DNA of 64,000 nucleotides from Galaxea fascicularis (GCA_948470475.1 OX419337.1:583501-647500), one strand, 5' to 3'; numbered from the stretch's first letter, positions 40,790 to 53,229 are shown. Notes: a model not told the origin generated them from the sequence alone. A program made the numbers and translations.

Positions 40790-42112
40790 TTATAGTCTTT
40801 TTATTAATGTCAAAGACTGAAGCTATGCTTTTTGGGACCGCTCCTAGGCTTGCCGGTGAAAAATCTTTAATATACGCATTGATGGCAAACAATTTGAGAG
40901 GGTTCATCAGTTCACTTATCTAGGCGTCTTTTTTGATGAACGCCTTAGCTGGGGCAGTCACGTAAAGAAAGTGATTTCTAAGACGGGCAAGCGTGTAGGT
41001 ATGTTAGGCCGCCTTTGCGACAATCTGACGACCCATAGTGCCAATGTCGTATATATCTCGTTAATTAGACGAATTCTCGAGTACTGTGATACTCTGTGAG
41101 GTTGCTGCGGCGAGGTAAATAGTCAGGCCTTAGCGGCATTGCAGAAGAGAGCAGGTAGAATTGTTGCCAAAATGTCTCGCAGTAGCCCTGCAATGGACAT
41201 TCTCAAGTGGCCGGCGTTTGCAGAAAGACGTCGTGAACATGTTTTTCAGCTGGTAAAGAAGTGCATTGAAGGGCGTTGCCCTCAATATTTTGATGGCTAC
41301 TGTAACCGCCGGACTTCTAATTCACGCAATAAAAAACACTTTTCACTATGTCGTGGAACTGTCACTCACGAAGCGAAGAAGGTTTTAACTGAAAACATAC
41401 AAACAAAGATAACTTACAAAATGTACAAACTAAAAGGAAAAGAAACCGATAAACCGATCGAAAATACGATACACTTACATTGTTGTGGCGCGTTTAGAGG
41501 AAACTCTAGAGGAAATTATCTGGCAGACTGCCGGTGACTTGAAGAGCGGAAAACTAAGAGCACTGCATCTCGTACAAGGTTCAAGTGTAAAACCACAGAA
41601 AATTACATTTTTAAGTGTAGCTACAACATGCAAATATGGACCTAAAGTTCCCGCGCAAACGGGCCCAGGGGAAAACTAATTGAGGCATTTGAACAAATAA
41701 GGTGTTAGATCCAACAGCTACTTTACTTTTAACAATAAGATTCACTCGCGGGCAACTAGCCAACGTGATCTGCTTCATCTACCTGCCGTAAGAACTGAGG
41801 TCGCCAAGAGATCGTTTTATTATTATGGATGCGTAGTTTTTAATGATATTTCCAGATGTCTTTTGAATTAATGTATTAATCCTTATATGGTTCGTTGTAG
41901 TTATTAATACATTTTATATAGTTTTTATAGTTTATCCATATTGTAAATAGTTCAATTATATTGACATTGTTGTTACTTTTTATAAAATATTTTCCATGTA
42001 ATTAGCGTATTTTAGTGCTCAGGGCTCCTGTTGATAGCAGGTTGCTTTTAGCTCCTGAAGGGACTACCCTGAGCTTTATAACTAAATAAAGGTGTCTGTC
42101 TGTCTGTCTATA
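40790..42112 (+). pseudogene. LINE reverse transcriptase 3' fragment with microsatellite tail
   Basis: Frames give MSKTEAMLFGTAPRLAGEKSL, then IDGKQFERVHQFTYLGV...LSWGSHV, then LQKRAGRIVAKMSRSSPAMDI and HVFQLVKKCIEGRCPQYF. This is the thumb/C-terminal text of L2/CR1-type LINEs, with a frameshift near 40870 and a stop near 41098. The 3' end runs AACTAAATAAAGGTGTCTGT followed by CTGTCTGTCT (42090-42110), a short-unit tail typical of these LINEs. Confidence 0.8.
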
Positions 42113-43212
42113 CCAGGTTTTCTTTTCATTTCAGTGAGTTACGCCTCATGAAAGGCTTGTGATGTTAAACTTTCCCCCTCTTATATCTCCCATATTTCAA
42201 GAATCGTTGAAGACTGGTCAATCTCATGACGGCATGGATGGCGATTGCAAAAAAACACCAAGCAACGTCTCCTATTGGCCGTTCCGAAATTCAAAAGGGA
42301 ACTGGGGCGAGTTTCAAATTTTGAAGTAATCGATAAATTGACACCATCACATGAAAGATAACATTGAGATGGGTCGTTTGACCAAGTTTGACTCTTTTAG
42401 GTTGAACAGAGACCAAGTTATGGACCTTGAAACATTACTTTAAAGTAACCAGTTGTCGCGTAATAAATCTGTTTATCACTAAAAACTTCTATTTTCGATT
42501 TTCAGGTTGAACAATCAGTAAAAGGAACCTCAGGCACGTCACCGCCATGTACATAAAAAAATAATTGGTGGCTGATACTAAAATTTCCCGCCATTGATAC
42601 TTATCGATCAAAAACGGCAAAAGAATGTTCCACCAGATGGAGATACGAACGAGATGTTGTATACAAAGATCAACATCTTTGTCACTCTACAAACACACAT
42701 TGAGTTGCGTCAGCAAGCTACGCCAAGCGCAGATGCATGCCACTATGCTAGCATGACTGCTCCGGTTACACTTACAATCAAACACATCTTGCCGTTTACA
42801 GGATGCGTTAGATGCGTACCGTAGACCGCTGAAACTTAACAAAATTAAATGACAGTCGATCATAACTAATACCAGCAAAAATATTTAAATTCAGAAAAGA
42901 AATTGGAAAACGCACTGTCCATCACTGCTGGATCCTAGAAAAAAAATTTCCCTCCCAAAATCATTTCGGCATGTAATTAGAATTTAACTATCAGATTCTA
43001 AAAACTAGCAATCAAAAAACGTTTCATCAGTAAACAGAAAAAACTAAATATGCAAAACAATTAAAAACAGACTAAAAGTCATCACAAAGTGTACCAACAC
43101 AGCGTAAGTATTAGCCATATTCCTGCAACTTTTAAAGGGCTCTATTCTAAGTAATCCTCAAATAAACTAATAATTTAGATAAAAGAAATGATCAAATTTT
43201 CGTCTCAACCTC
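42113..43212. other. Left flank of the 20-bp array, nothing recognised
   Basis: AT-rich unique-looking sequence. No gene, no TIR element and no obvious relation to the repeat unit. Confidence 0.45.
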
Positions 43213-46200
43213 TGGTTGCAAGTGTAAGGGGGTGGTTGCAAGTGTGAGGGGGTGGTTGCAAGTGTGAGGGGGTGGTTGCAAGTGTGAGGGGGTGGTTGCA
43301 AGTGTGAGGGGGTGGTTGCAAGTGTGAGGGGGTGGTTGCAAGTGTGAGGGGGTGGTTGCAAGTGTGAGGGGGTGGTTGCAAGTGTGAGGGGGTGGTTGCA
43401 AGTGTGAGGGGGTGGTTGCAAGTGTGAGGGGGTGGTTGCAAGTGTGAGGGGGTGGTTGCAAGTGTGAGGGGGTGGTTGCAAGTGTGAGGGGGTGGTTGCA
43501 AGTGTGAGGGGGTGGTTGCAAGTGTGAGGGGGTGGTTGCAAGTGTGAGGGGGTGGTTGCAAGTGTGAGGGGGTGGTTGCAAGTGTGAGGGGGTGGTTGCA
43601 AGTGTGAGGGGGTGGTTGCAAGTGTGAGGGGGTGGTTGCAAGTGTGAGGGGGTGGTTGCAAGTGTGAGGGGGTGGTTGCAAGTGTGAGGGGGTGGTTGCA
43701 AGTGTGAGGGGGTGGTTGCAAGTGTGAGGGGGTGGTTGCAAGTGTGAGGGGGTGGTTGCAAGTGTGAGGGGGTGGTTGCAAGTGTGAGGGGGTGGTTGCA
43801 AGTGTGAGGGGGTGGTTGCAAGTGTGAGGGGGTGGTTGCAAGTGTGAGGGGGTGGTTGCAAGTGTGAGGGGGTGGTTGCAAGTGTGAGGGGGTGGTTGCA
43901 AGTGTGAGGGGGTGGTTGCAAGTGTGAGGGGGTGGTTGCAAGTGTGAGGGGGTGGTTGCAAGTGTGAGGGGGTGGTTGCAAGTGTGAGGGGGTGGTTGCA
44001 AGTGTGAGGGGGTGGTTGCAAGTGTGAGGGGGTGGTTGCAAGTGTGAGGGGGTGGTTGCAAGTGTGAGGGGGTGGTTGCAAGTGTGAGGGGGTGGTTGCA
44101 AGTGTGAGGGGGTGGTTGCAAGTGTGAGGGGGTGGTTGCAAGTGTGAGGGGGTGGTTGCAAGTGTGAGGGGGTGGTTGCAAGTGTGAGGGGGTGGTTGCA
44201 AGTGTGAGGGGGTGGTTGCAAGTGTGAGGGGGTGGTTGCAAGTGTGAGGGGGTGGTTGCAAGTGTGAGGGGGTGGTTGCAAGTGTGAGGGGGTGGTTGCA
44301 AGTGTGAGGGGGTGGTTGCAAGTGTGAGGGGGTGGTTGCAAGTGTGAGGGGGTGGTTGCAAGTGTGAGGGGGTGGTTGCAAGTGTGAGGGGGTGGTTGCA
44401 AGTGTGAGGGGGTGGTTGCAAGTGTGAGGGGGTGGTTGCAAGTGTGAGGGGGTGGTTGCAAGTGTGAGGGGGTGGTTGCAAGTGTGAGGGGGTGGTTGCA
44501 AGTGTGAGGGGGTGGTTGCAAGTGTGAGGGGGTGGTTGCAAGTGTGAGGGGGTGGTTGCAAGTGTGAGGGGGTGGTTGCAAGTGTGAGGGGGTGGTTGCA
44601 AGTGTGAGGGGGTGGTTGCAAGTGTGAGGGGGTGGTTGCAAGTGTGAGGGGGTGGTTGCAAGTGTGAGGGGGTGGTTGCAAGTGTGAGGGGGTGGTTGCA
44701 AGTGTGAGGGGGTGGTTGCAAGTGTGAGGGGGTGGTTGCAAGTGTGAGGGGGTGGTTGCAAGTGTGAGGGGGTGGTTGCAAGTGTGAGGGGGTGGTTGCA
44801 AGTGTGAGGGGGTGGTTGCAAGTGTGAGGGGGTGGTTGCAAGTGTGAGGGGGTGGTTGCAAGTGTGAGGGGGTGGTTGCAAGTGTGAGGGGGTGGTTGCA
44901 AGTGTGAGGGGGTGGTTGCAAGTGTGAGGGGGTGGTTGCAAGTGTGAGGGGGTGGTTGCAAGTGTGAGGGGGTGGTTGCAAGTGTGAGGGGGTGGTTGCA
45001 AGTGTGAGGGGGTGGTTGCAAGTGTGAGGGGGTGGTTGCAAGTGTGAGGGGGTGGTTGCAAGTGTGAGGGGGTGGTTGCAAGTGTGAGGGGGTGGTTGCA
45101 AGTGTGAGGGGGTGGTTGCAAGTGTGAGGGGGTGGTTGCAAGTGTGAGGGGGTGGTTGCAAGTGTGAGGGGGTGGTTGCAAGTGTGAGGGGGTGGTTGCA
45201 AGTGTGAGGGGGTGGTTGCAAGTGTGAGGGGGTGGTTGCAAGTGTGAGGGGGTGGTTGCAAGTGTGAGGGGGTGGTTGCAAGTGTGAGGGGGTGGTTGCA
45301 AGTGTGAGGGGGTGGTTGCAAGTGTGAGGGGGTGGTTGCAAGTGTGAGGGGGTGGTTGCAAGTGTGAGGGGGTGGTTGCAAGTGTGAGGGGGTGGTTGCA
45401 AGTGTGAGGGGGTGGTTGCAAGTGTGAGGGGGTGGTTGCAAGTGTGAGGGGGTGGTTGCAAGTGTGAGGGGGTGGTTGCAAGTGTGAGGGGGTGGTTGCA
45501 AGTGTGAGGGGGTGGTTGCAAGTGTGAGGGGGTGGTTGCAAGTGTGAGGGGGTGGTTGCAAGTGTGAGGGGGTGGTTGCAAGTGTGAGGGGGTGGTTGCA
45601 AGTGTGAGGGGGTGGTTGCAAGTGTGAGGGGGTGGTTGCAAGTGTGAGGGGGTGGTTGCAAGTGTGAGGGGGTGGTTGCAAGTGTGAGGGGGTGGTTGCA
45701 AGTGTGAGGGGGTGGTTGCAAGTGTGAGGGGGTGGTTGCAAGTGTGAGGGGGTGGTTGCAAGTGTGAGGGGGTGGTTGCAAGTGTGAGGGGGTGGTTGCA
45801 AGTGTGAGGGGGTGGTTGCAAGTGTGAGGGGGTGGTTGCAAGTGTGAGGGGGTGGTTGCAAGTGTGAGGGGGTGGTTGCAAGTGTGAGGGGGTGGTTGCA
45901 AGTGTGAGGGGGTGGTTGCAAGTGTGAGGGGGTGGTTGCAAGTGTGAGGGGGTGGTTGCAAGTGTGAGGGGGTGGTTGCAAGTGTGAGGGGGTGGTTGCA
46001 AGTGTGAGGGGGTGGTTGCAAGTGTGAGGGGGTGGTTGCAAGTGTGAGGGGGTGGTTGCAAGTGTGAGGGGGTGGTTGCAAGTGTGAGGGGGTGGTTGCA
46101 AGTGTGAGGGGGTGGTTGCAAGTGTGAGGGGGTGGTTGCAAGTGTGAGGGGGTGGTTGCAAGTGTGAGGGGGTGGTTGCAAGTGTGAGGGGGTGGTTGCA

Positions 46201-49200
46201 AGTGTGAGGGGGTGGTTGCAAGTGTGAGGGGGTGGTTGCAAGTGTGAGGGGGTGGTTGCAAGTGTGAGGGGGTGGTTGCAAGTGTGAGGGGGTGGTTGCA
46301 AGTGTGAGGGGGTGGTGGCAAGTGTGAGGGGGTGGTGGCAAGTGTGAGGGGGTGGTGGCAAGTGTGAGGGGGTGGTGGCAAGTGTGAGGGGGTGGTGGCA
46401 AGTGTGAGGGGGTGGTGGCAAGTGTGAGGGGGTGGTGGCAAGTGTGAGGGGGTGGTGGCAAGTGTGAGGGGGTGGTGGCAAGTGTGAGGGGGTGGTGGCA
46501 AGTGTGAGGGGGTGGTGGCAAGTGTGAGGGGGTGGTGGCAAGTGTGAGGGGGTGGTGGCAAGTGTGAGGGGGTGGTGGCAAGTGTGAGGGGGTGGTGGCA
46601 AGTGTGAGGGGGTGGTGGCAAGTGTGAGGGGGTGGTGGCAAGTGTGAGGGGGTGGTGGCAAGTGTGAGGGGGTGGTGGCAAGTGTGAGGGGGTGGTGGCA
46701 AGTGTGAGGGGGTGGTGGCAAGTGTGAGGGGGTGGTGGCAAGTGTGAGGGGGTGGTGGCAAGTGTGAGGGGGTGGTTGCAAGTGTGAGGGGGTGGTTGCA
46801 AGTGTGAGGGGGTGGTTGCAAGTGTGAGGGGGTGGTTGCAAGTGTGAGGGGGTGGTTGCAAGTGTGAGGGGGTGGTTGCAAGTGTGAGGGGGTGGTTGCA
46901 AGTGTGAGGGGGTGGTTGCAAGTGTGAGGGGGTGGTTGCAAGTGTGAGGGGGTGGTTGCAAGTGTGAGGGGGTGGTTGCAAGTGTGAGGGGGTGGTTGCA
47001 AGTGTGAGGGGGTGGTTGCAAGTGTGAGGGGGTGGTTGCAAGTGTGAGGGGGTGGTTGCAAGTGTGAGGGGGTGGTTGCAAGTGTGAGGGGGTGGTTGCA
47101 AGTGTGAGGGGGTGGTTGCAAGTGTGAGGGGGTGGTTGCAAGTGTGAGGGGGTGGTTGCAAGTGTGAGGGGGTGGTTGCAAGTGTGAGGGGGTGGTTGCA
47201 AGTGTGAGGGGGTGGTTGCAAGTGTGAGGGGGTGGTTGCAAGTGTGAGGGGGTGGTTGCAAGTGTGAGGGGGTGGTTGCAAGTGTGAGGGGGTGGTTGCA
47301 AGTGTGAGGGGGTGGTTGCAAGTGTGAGGGGGTGGTTGCAAGTGTGAGGGGGTGGTTGCAAGTGTGAGGGGGTGGTTGCAAGTGTGAGGGGGTGGTTGCA
47401 AGTGTGAGGGGGTGGTTGCAAGTGTGAGGGGGTGGTTGCAAGTGTGAGGGGGTGGTTGCAAGTGTGAGGGGGTGGTTGCAAGTGTGAGGGGGTGGTTGCA
47501 AGTGTGAGGGGGTGGTTGCAAGTGTGAGGGGGTGGTTGCAAGTGTGAGGGGGTGGTTGCAAGTGTGAGGGGGTGGTTGCAAGTGTGAGGGGGTGGTTGCA
47601 AGTGTGAGGGGGTGGTTGCAAGTGTGAGGGGGTGGTTGCAAGTGTGAGGGGGTGGTTGCAAGTGTGAGGGGGTGGTTGCAAGTGTGAGGGGGTGGTTGCA
47701 AGTGTGAGGGGGTGGTTGCAAGTGTGAGGGGGTGGTTGCAAGTGTGAGGGGGTGGTTGCAAGTGTGAGGGGGTGGTTGCAAGTGTGAGGGGGTGGTTGCA
47801 AGTGTGAGGGGGTGGTTGCAAGTGTGAGGGGGTGGTTGCAAGTGTGAGGGGGTGGTTGCAAGTGTGAGGGGGTGGTTGCAAGTGTGAGGGGGTGGTTGCA
47901 AGTGTGAGGGGGTGGTTGCAAGTGTGAGGGGGTGGTTGCAAGTGTGAGGGGGTGGTTGCAAGTGTGAGGGGGTGGTTGCAAGTGTGAGGGGGTGGTTGCA
48001 AGTGTGAGGGGGTGGTTGCAAGTGTGAGGGGGTGGTTGCAAGTGTGAGGGGGTGGTTGCAAGTGTGAGGGGGTGGTTGCAAGTGTGAGGGGGTGGTTGCA
48101 AGTGTGAGGGGGTGGTTGCAAGTGTGAGGGGGTGGTTGCAAGTGTGAGGGGGTGGTTGCAAGTGTGAGGGGGTGGTTGCAAGTGTGAGGGGGTGGTTGCA
48201 AGTGTGAGGGGGTGGTTGCAAGTGTGAGGGGGTGGTTGCAAGTGTGAGGGGGTGGTTGCAAGTGTGAGGGGGTGGTTGCAAGTGTGAGGGGGTGGTTGCA
48301 AGTGTGAGGGGGTGGTTGCAAGTGTGAGGGGGTGGTTGCAAGTGTGAGGGGGTGGTTGCAAGTGTGAGGGGGTGGTTGCAAGTGTGAGGGGGTGGTTGCA
48401 AGTGTGAGGGGGTGGTTGCAAGTGTGAGGGGGTGGTTGCAAGTGTGAGGGGGTGGTTGCAAGTGTGAGGGGGTGGTTGCAAGTGTGAGGGGGTGGTTGCA
48501 AGTGTGAGGGGGTGGTTGCAAGTGTGAGGGGGTGGTTGCAAGTGTGAGGGGGTGGTTGCAAGTGTGAGGGGGTGGTTGCAAGTGTGAGGGGGTGGTTGCA
48601 AGTGTGAGGGGGTGGTTGCAAGTGTGAGGGGGTGGTTGCAAGTGTGAGGGGGTGGTTGCAAGTGTGAGGGGGTGGTTGCAAGTGTGAGGGGGTGGTTGCA
48701 AGTGTGAGGGGGTGGTTGCAAGTGTGAGGGGGTGGTTGCAAGTGTGAGGGGGTGGTTGCAAGTGTGAGGGGGTGGTTGCAAGTGTGAGGGGGTGGTTGCA
48801 AGTGTGAGGGGGTGGTTGCAAGTGTGAGGGGGTGGTTGCAAGTGTGAGGGGGTGGTTGCAAGTGTGAGGGGGTGGTTGCAAGTGTGAGGGGGTGGTTGCA
48901 AGTGTGAGGGGGTGGTTGCAAGTGTGAGGGGGTGGTTGCAAGTGTGAGGGGGTGGTTGCAAGTGTGAGGGGGTGGTTGCAAGTGTGAGGGGGTGGTTGCA
49001 AGTGTGAGGGGGTGGTTGCAAGTGTGAGGGGGTGGTTGCAAGTGTGAGGGGGTGGTTGCAAGTGTGAGGGGGTGGTTGCAAGTGTGAGGGGGTGGTTGCA
49101 AGTGTGAGGGGGTGGTTGCAAGTGTGAGGGGGTGGTTGCAAGTGTGAGGGGGTGGTTGCAAGTGTGAGGGGGTGGTTGCAAGTGTGAGGGGGTGGTTGCA

Positions 49201-50860
49201 AGTGTGAGGGGGTGGTTGCAAGTGTGAGGGGGTGGTTGCAAGTGTGAGGGGGTGGTTGCAAGTGTGAGGGGGTGGTTGCAAGTGTGAGGGGGTGGTTGCA
49301 AGTGTGAGGGGGTGGTTGCAAGTGTGAGGGGGTGGTTGCAAGTGTGAGGGGGTGGTTGCAAGTGTGAGGGGGTGGTTGCAAGTGTGAGGGGGTGGTTGCA
49401 AGTGTGAGGGGGTGGTTGCAAGTGTGAGGGGGTGGTTGCAAGTGTGAGGGGGTGGTTGCAAGTGTGAGGGGGTGGTTGCAAGTGTGAGGGGGTGGTTGCA
49501 AGTGTGAGGGGGTGGTTGCAAGTGTGAGGGGGTGGTTGCAAGTGTGAGGGGGTGGTTGCAAGTGTGAGGGGGTGGTTGCAAGTGTGAGGGGGTGGTTGCA
49601 AGTGTGAGGGGGTGGTTGCAAGTGTGAGGGGGTGGTTGCAAGTGTGAGGGGGTGGTTGCAAGTGTGAGGGGGTGGTTGCAAGTGTGAGGGGGTGGTTGCA
49701 AGTGTGAGGGGGTGGTTGCAAGTGTGAGGGGGTGGTTGCAAGTGTGAGGGGGTGGTTGCAAGTGTGAGGGGGTGGTTGCAAGTGTGAGGGGGTGGTTGCA
49801 AGTGTGAGGGGGTGGTTGCAAGTGTGAGGGGGTGGTTGCAAGTGTGAGGGGGTGGTTGCAAGTGTGAGGGGGTGGTTGCAAGTGTGAGGGGGTGGTTGCA
49901 AGTGTGAGGGGGTGGTTGCAAGTGTGAGGGGGTGGTTGCAAGTGTGAGGGGGTGGTTGCAAGTGTGAGGGGGTGGTTGCAAGTGTGAGGGGGTGGTTGCA
50001 AGTGTGAGGGGGTGGTTGCAAGTGTGAGGGGGTGGTTGCAAGTGTGAGGGGGTGGTTGCAAGTGTGAGGGGGTGGTTGCAAGTGTGAGGGGGTGGTTGCA
50101 AGTGTGAGGGGGTGGTTGCAAGTGTGAGGGGGTGGTTGCAAGTGTGAGGGGGTGGTTGCAAGTGTGAGGGGGTGGTTGCAAGTGTGAGGGGGTGGTTGCA
50201 AGTGTGAGGGGGTGGTTGCAAGTGTGAGGGGGTGGTTGCAAGTGTGAGGGGGTGGTTGCAAGTGTGAGGGGGTGGTTGCAAGTGTGAGGGGGTGGTTGCA
50301 AGTGTGAGGGGGTGGTTGCAAGTGTGAGGGGGTGGTTGCAAGTGTGAGGGGGTGGTTGCAAGTGTGAGGGGGTGGTTGCAAGTGTGAGGGGGTGGTTGCA
50401 AGTGTGAGGGGGTGGTTGCAAGTGTGAGGGGGTGGTTGCAAGTGTGAGGGGGTGGTTGCAAGTGTGAGGGGGTGGTTGCAAGTGTGAGGGGGTGGTTGCA
50501 AGTGTGAGGGGGTGGTTGCAAGTGTGAGGGGGTGGTTGCAAGTGTGAGGGGGTGGTTGCAAGTGTGAGGGGGTGGTTGCAAGTGTGAGGGGGTGGTTGCA
50601 AGTGTGAGGGGGTGGTTGCAAGTGTGAGGGGGTGGTTGCAAGTGTGAGGGGGTGGTTGCAAGTGTGAGGGGGTGGTTGCAAGTGTGAGGGGGTGGTTGCA
50701 AGTGTGAGGGGGTGGTTGCAAGTGTGAGGGGGTGGTTGCAAGTGTGAGGGGGTGGTTGCAAGTGTGAGGGGGTGGTTGCAAGTGTGAGGGGGTGGTTGCA
50801 AGTGTGAGGGGGTGGTTGCAAGTGTGAGGGGGTGGTTGCAAGTGTGAGGGGGTGGTTCCA
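43213..50860. repeat. Giant homogeneous minisatellite: ~382 x 20 bp
   Basis: Head-to-tail array of AGTGTGAGGGGGTGGTTGCA (plus strand), starting with a partial unit at 43213 and full units from 43221. As I read it there is no indel over 7.6 kb, since every unit stays in 20-bp register. Differences seen: the first unit has GTAAGG instead of GTGAGG; 23 consecutive units ending at 46760 (46301-46760) carry GGTGGTGGCA instead of GGTGGTTGCA; the last unit ends TTCCA. The plus strand is strongly G-rich with a G5 and a G2 tract per unit. Because 20 is not a multiple of 3 and the minus strand has no stop, all three minus frames stay open for ~2,550 codons and spell the same cyclic 20-residue peptide. 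That openness is a compositional consequence, not evidence of a gene. Confidence 0.98.
46301..46760. repeat. Variant higher-order block inside the minisatellite
   Basis: 23 contiguous units share one T-to-G change (TTGCA to TGGCA). Units on both sides lack it, with sharp borders. Confidence 0.95.
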
Positions 50861-51119
50861 GACAAAATGACAGACAATTGCAGTCATATTAAGTCTACAC
50901 GCAGCTTTTGTAAAAAGGATTGCTACCTTGCTAAGGTTTGTTTCCAGAAAAAGAGAGAAAGTAGTTGCAATAGAGCACCCCAGGTTACAGCGACACGAAG
51001 TTAACATGGAATTCCTTTTTAGGATGAAGAGTACACTGACAATCTTTTTAAAGTGTTTATGAGAAGTGTGAAATCATCTGGTAGTCTTACAACTAATCCA
51101 CCCCTTTAATACCTGCCAG

Positions 51120-53229
51120 TTACTAAAAGAGGTCCCTACGGAAGTTGACACTGGTAGTTCAGTAACTTTTTTAAGTTCTGCAGATTTTTTTAAACTTGGA
51201 GGTCAAATTGATACACTCAAACCCTTGACAGTCATTCTGAAAAGCTACACCGGGAATGTCATTGAATGTGTAGGGGAAAAGGACATGAGAGTTCAGGTTG
51301 GATATCAGGTTGACACCCTTTTTATTAATTTGTGTTGTTGATTTACCATCACTCCTTGGTCTAGACATGATTACATTACGTTGGCAGAATATTTTTAGTA
51401 CTTTTTCAAGTACAGCTGAGTACATTGTATGTCATTACCCTGACTTGTTTGACAACAACATCGTGGGAAAACTAAAGGCATTCAGGTGTCATTGCGGGTG
51501 AAAGAAGTAAATCCCGTGTTCACCAAACCTCGAGATGTACCTCTCGCAATTCGATCCAAATATGAGGAAACTCTAAAGAAATTAGAGGAAGATGATATCT
51601 ATGAGAAAGTAGAACATTCAGAAAGGGCCTCACCAACAGTCCCTATTTTGAAACCAGGTGGTGATCTGAGAATTTGTGGTGATTACTTTGTTACCATTAA
51701 CAAATTTTCTTTAACCACATCTTCACCCAAAAACTATGTCCCCGTTAACCCTTTCACTCCCGATAGTGCCAAGTGGCACTTATAGATTTTACTCTGTCTA
51801 ACGCAAGACGATTTTACTCGTCAATGGAGAACCCCTTGGGAATTAAAGGGTTAAGCAATACTCAGTACCAACTCTTGAGGAACTGTTGAGCCAACTGTCA
51901 GGGGGAAAGAGATTTACTAAGATAGATCTTTCCCAGGCCTACCATCAACTGGAACTTGTTACCCCTGAAAGTAGAAAGTACACTACCATCAACACGCATC
52001 TGGGTCTGACCAGTACAAACGCCTGACCTACGGAGTTAGTAGTGTAGTATCTATCTTTCAACGCACCATTTAAAATGTCTTAAAGGATGTTTTAAGCTGC
52101 TGTGTGCGCACTGATGAGATACTCATTTCTGGGGAGTCTGATGAAATCCACTTAGACAAACTACATCGGGTTTTACAGGGATTACAGGAATGTGAACCCT
52201 GGCAAGTTTCATTTTATGCTTGAAGAAGTTGTGTACCTGGGCACAACAATTTCTGCAGCTGGAATTTCACCTATCAAGGAGAAAGTACATGCCATTCAGC
52301 AAGCAGCACCTCCAGCAGGTGTAACTGAGCTACAATCTTTCCTGGGAAGTGCAAATTTACTTCGTAAATTTGTGGCAGATTTTGCAAGAATTGCTCACCC
52401 CTGTACAGATTACTTCGTAAAGGGACACCCTGGGAATGGGGAAACCTGAACATGATGCTTCTGATAACATGAGAGCATCTTTATGTTCTGATTCGATCCT
52501 GCTTTACTATGATCCTGCTGCTGAACTGGTTTTGCAGTGTGGCGCATCTTCTGTTCTTGTAACTGATAATGGCAGCCATTCACAAGTGCAGAATTCCAGA
52601 AATGTCTCAGGAATAATGATATACAGCATACCCTTACAGCTCCTGGGCATCCTGCAACAAACGGGCTAGCATAACGTTATCACAGTGTTGGAGAATTCAA
52701 AGAGAAGCTGAACAAGATTGGTGATACAGGCGAGCCTTTTCAGACAAAATTAGATCGGTTCTTATTGACACACAGGGCTACGCCTACTTCATTTGACAAG
52801 TCACCTTCCAAGTTACTCATGGACAGACAACCTAGAATTAGACTCAGTGCTTTAAAAAGTAAGAGAGCTAAACAAGAAGTTAATGTTTTTCAAGATAACC
52901 TTGACAACAAGCCAAAGTTTGCGCCCGATCAGTTAGTTTTTGTGCGTAATTTCGGGAAAGGAGCCAAATGGGTACCTAGAAGGATCGTAGGAACAGTCAG
53001 TCCTAGTAATTTTGATTTCCAAGTCGGACACACTCTGTGGAAACGATATAAGGAACGGCTTCGCCCGAGACTCATACCTGCAACACAATGCTCCGAGCTA
53101 TTTCGTGAAGCTCAGACGTTAGAGTCAGTGGGGATGTTACCACCAGAACTAGAAAATGTCCCCATTACACTGCCTCACCCACCAACAACTACAGTTTCTT
53201 TGCATACACTCTCGCCTACAGGCGTGTAG
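51120..53229 (+). pseudogene. Decayed Gypsy-type pol (protease, RT, integrase C-terminus)
   Basis: Pieces in order: aspartic-protease motif EVDTGSSVTFL (51141-51173); RT start VNPVFTKPRDVPLAIRSKYE and ILKPGGDLRICGDY (51495-51680); after a MITE insertion, RFTKIDLSQAYHQLELV (51911-51960); then HFMLEEVVYLGTTISAAGI and FLGSANLLRKFVADFA (52208-52390), the RT thumb/RNase H linker. Next comes an integrase C-terminal stretch, MTHRATPTSFDKSPSKLLM and PDQLVFVRNFGKGAKWVPRR (52765-52985). The RT palm YxDD region is mutated, and RNase H plus the integrase core are largely missing. Multiple frameshifts; no LTR found next to it. Confidence 0.85.
51749..51850. mobile_element. piggyBac-like MITE (102 bp) in the Gypsy RT
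   Basis: Ends CCCTTT and AAAGGG flanked by TTAA at 51745-51748 and 51851-51854, the target-site duplication of piggyBac elements. The RT reading frame before the first TTAA and after the second is the same, showing a clean insertion into a once-open frame. Confidence 0.85.

Noticed and set aside
43213..50860. CRISPR-like array
   Set aside because: Units are directly adjacent with no unique spacers, and the genome is eukaryotic.
43167..51007. Three overlapping minus-strand open frames of ~2,540-2,600 codons
   Set aside because: They are an automatic result of a stop-free 20-bp tandem repeat read in any frame. There is no splice, promoter or conserved domain support, so they are not annotated as genes.
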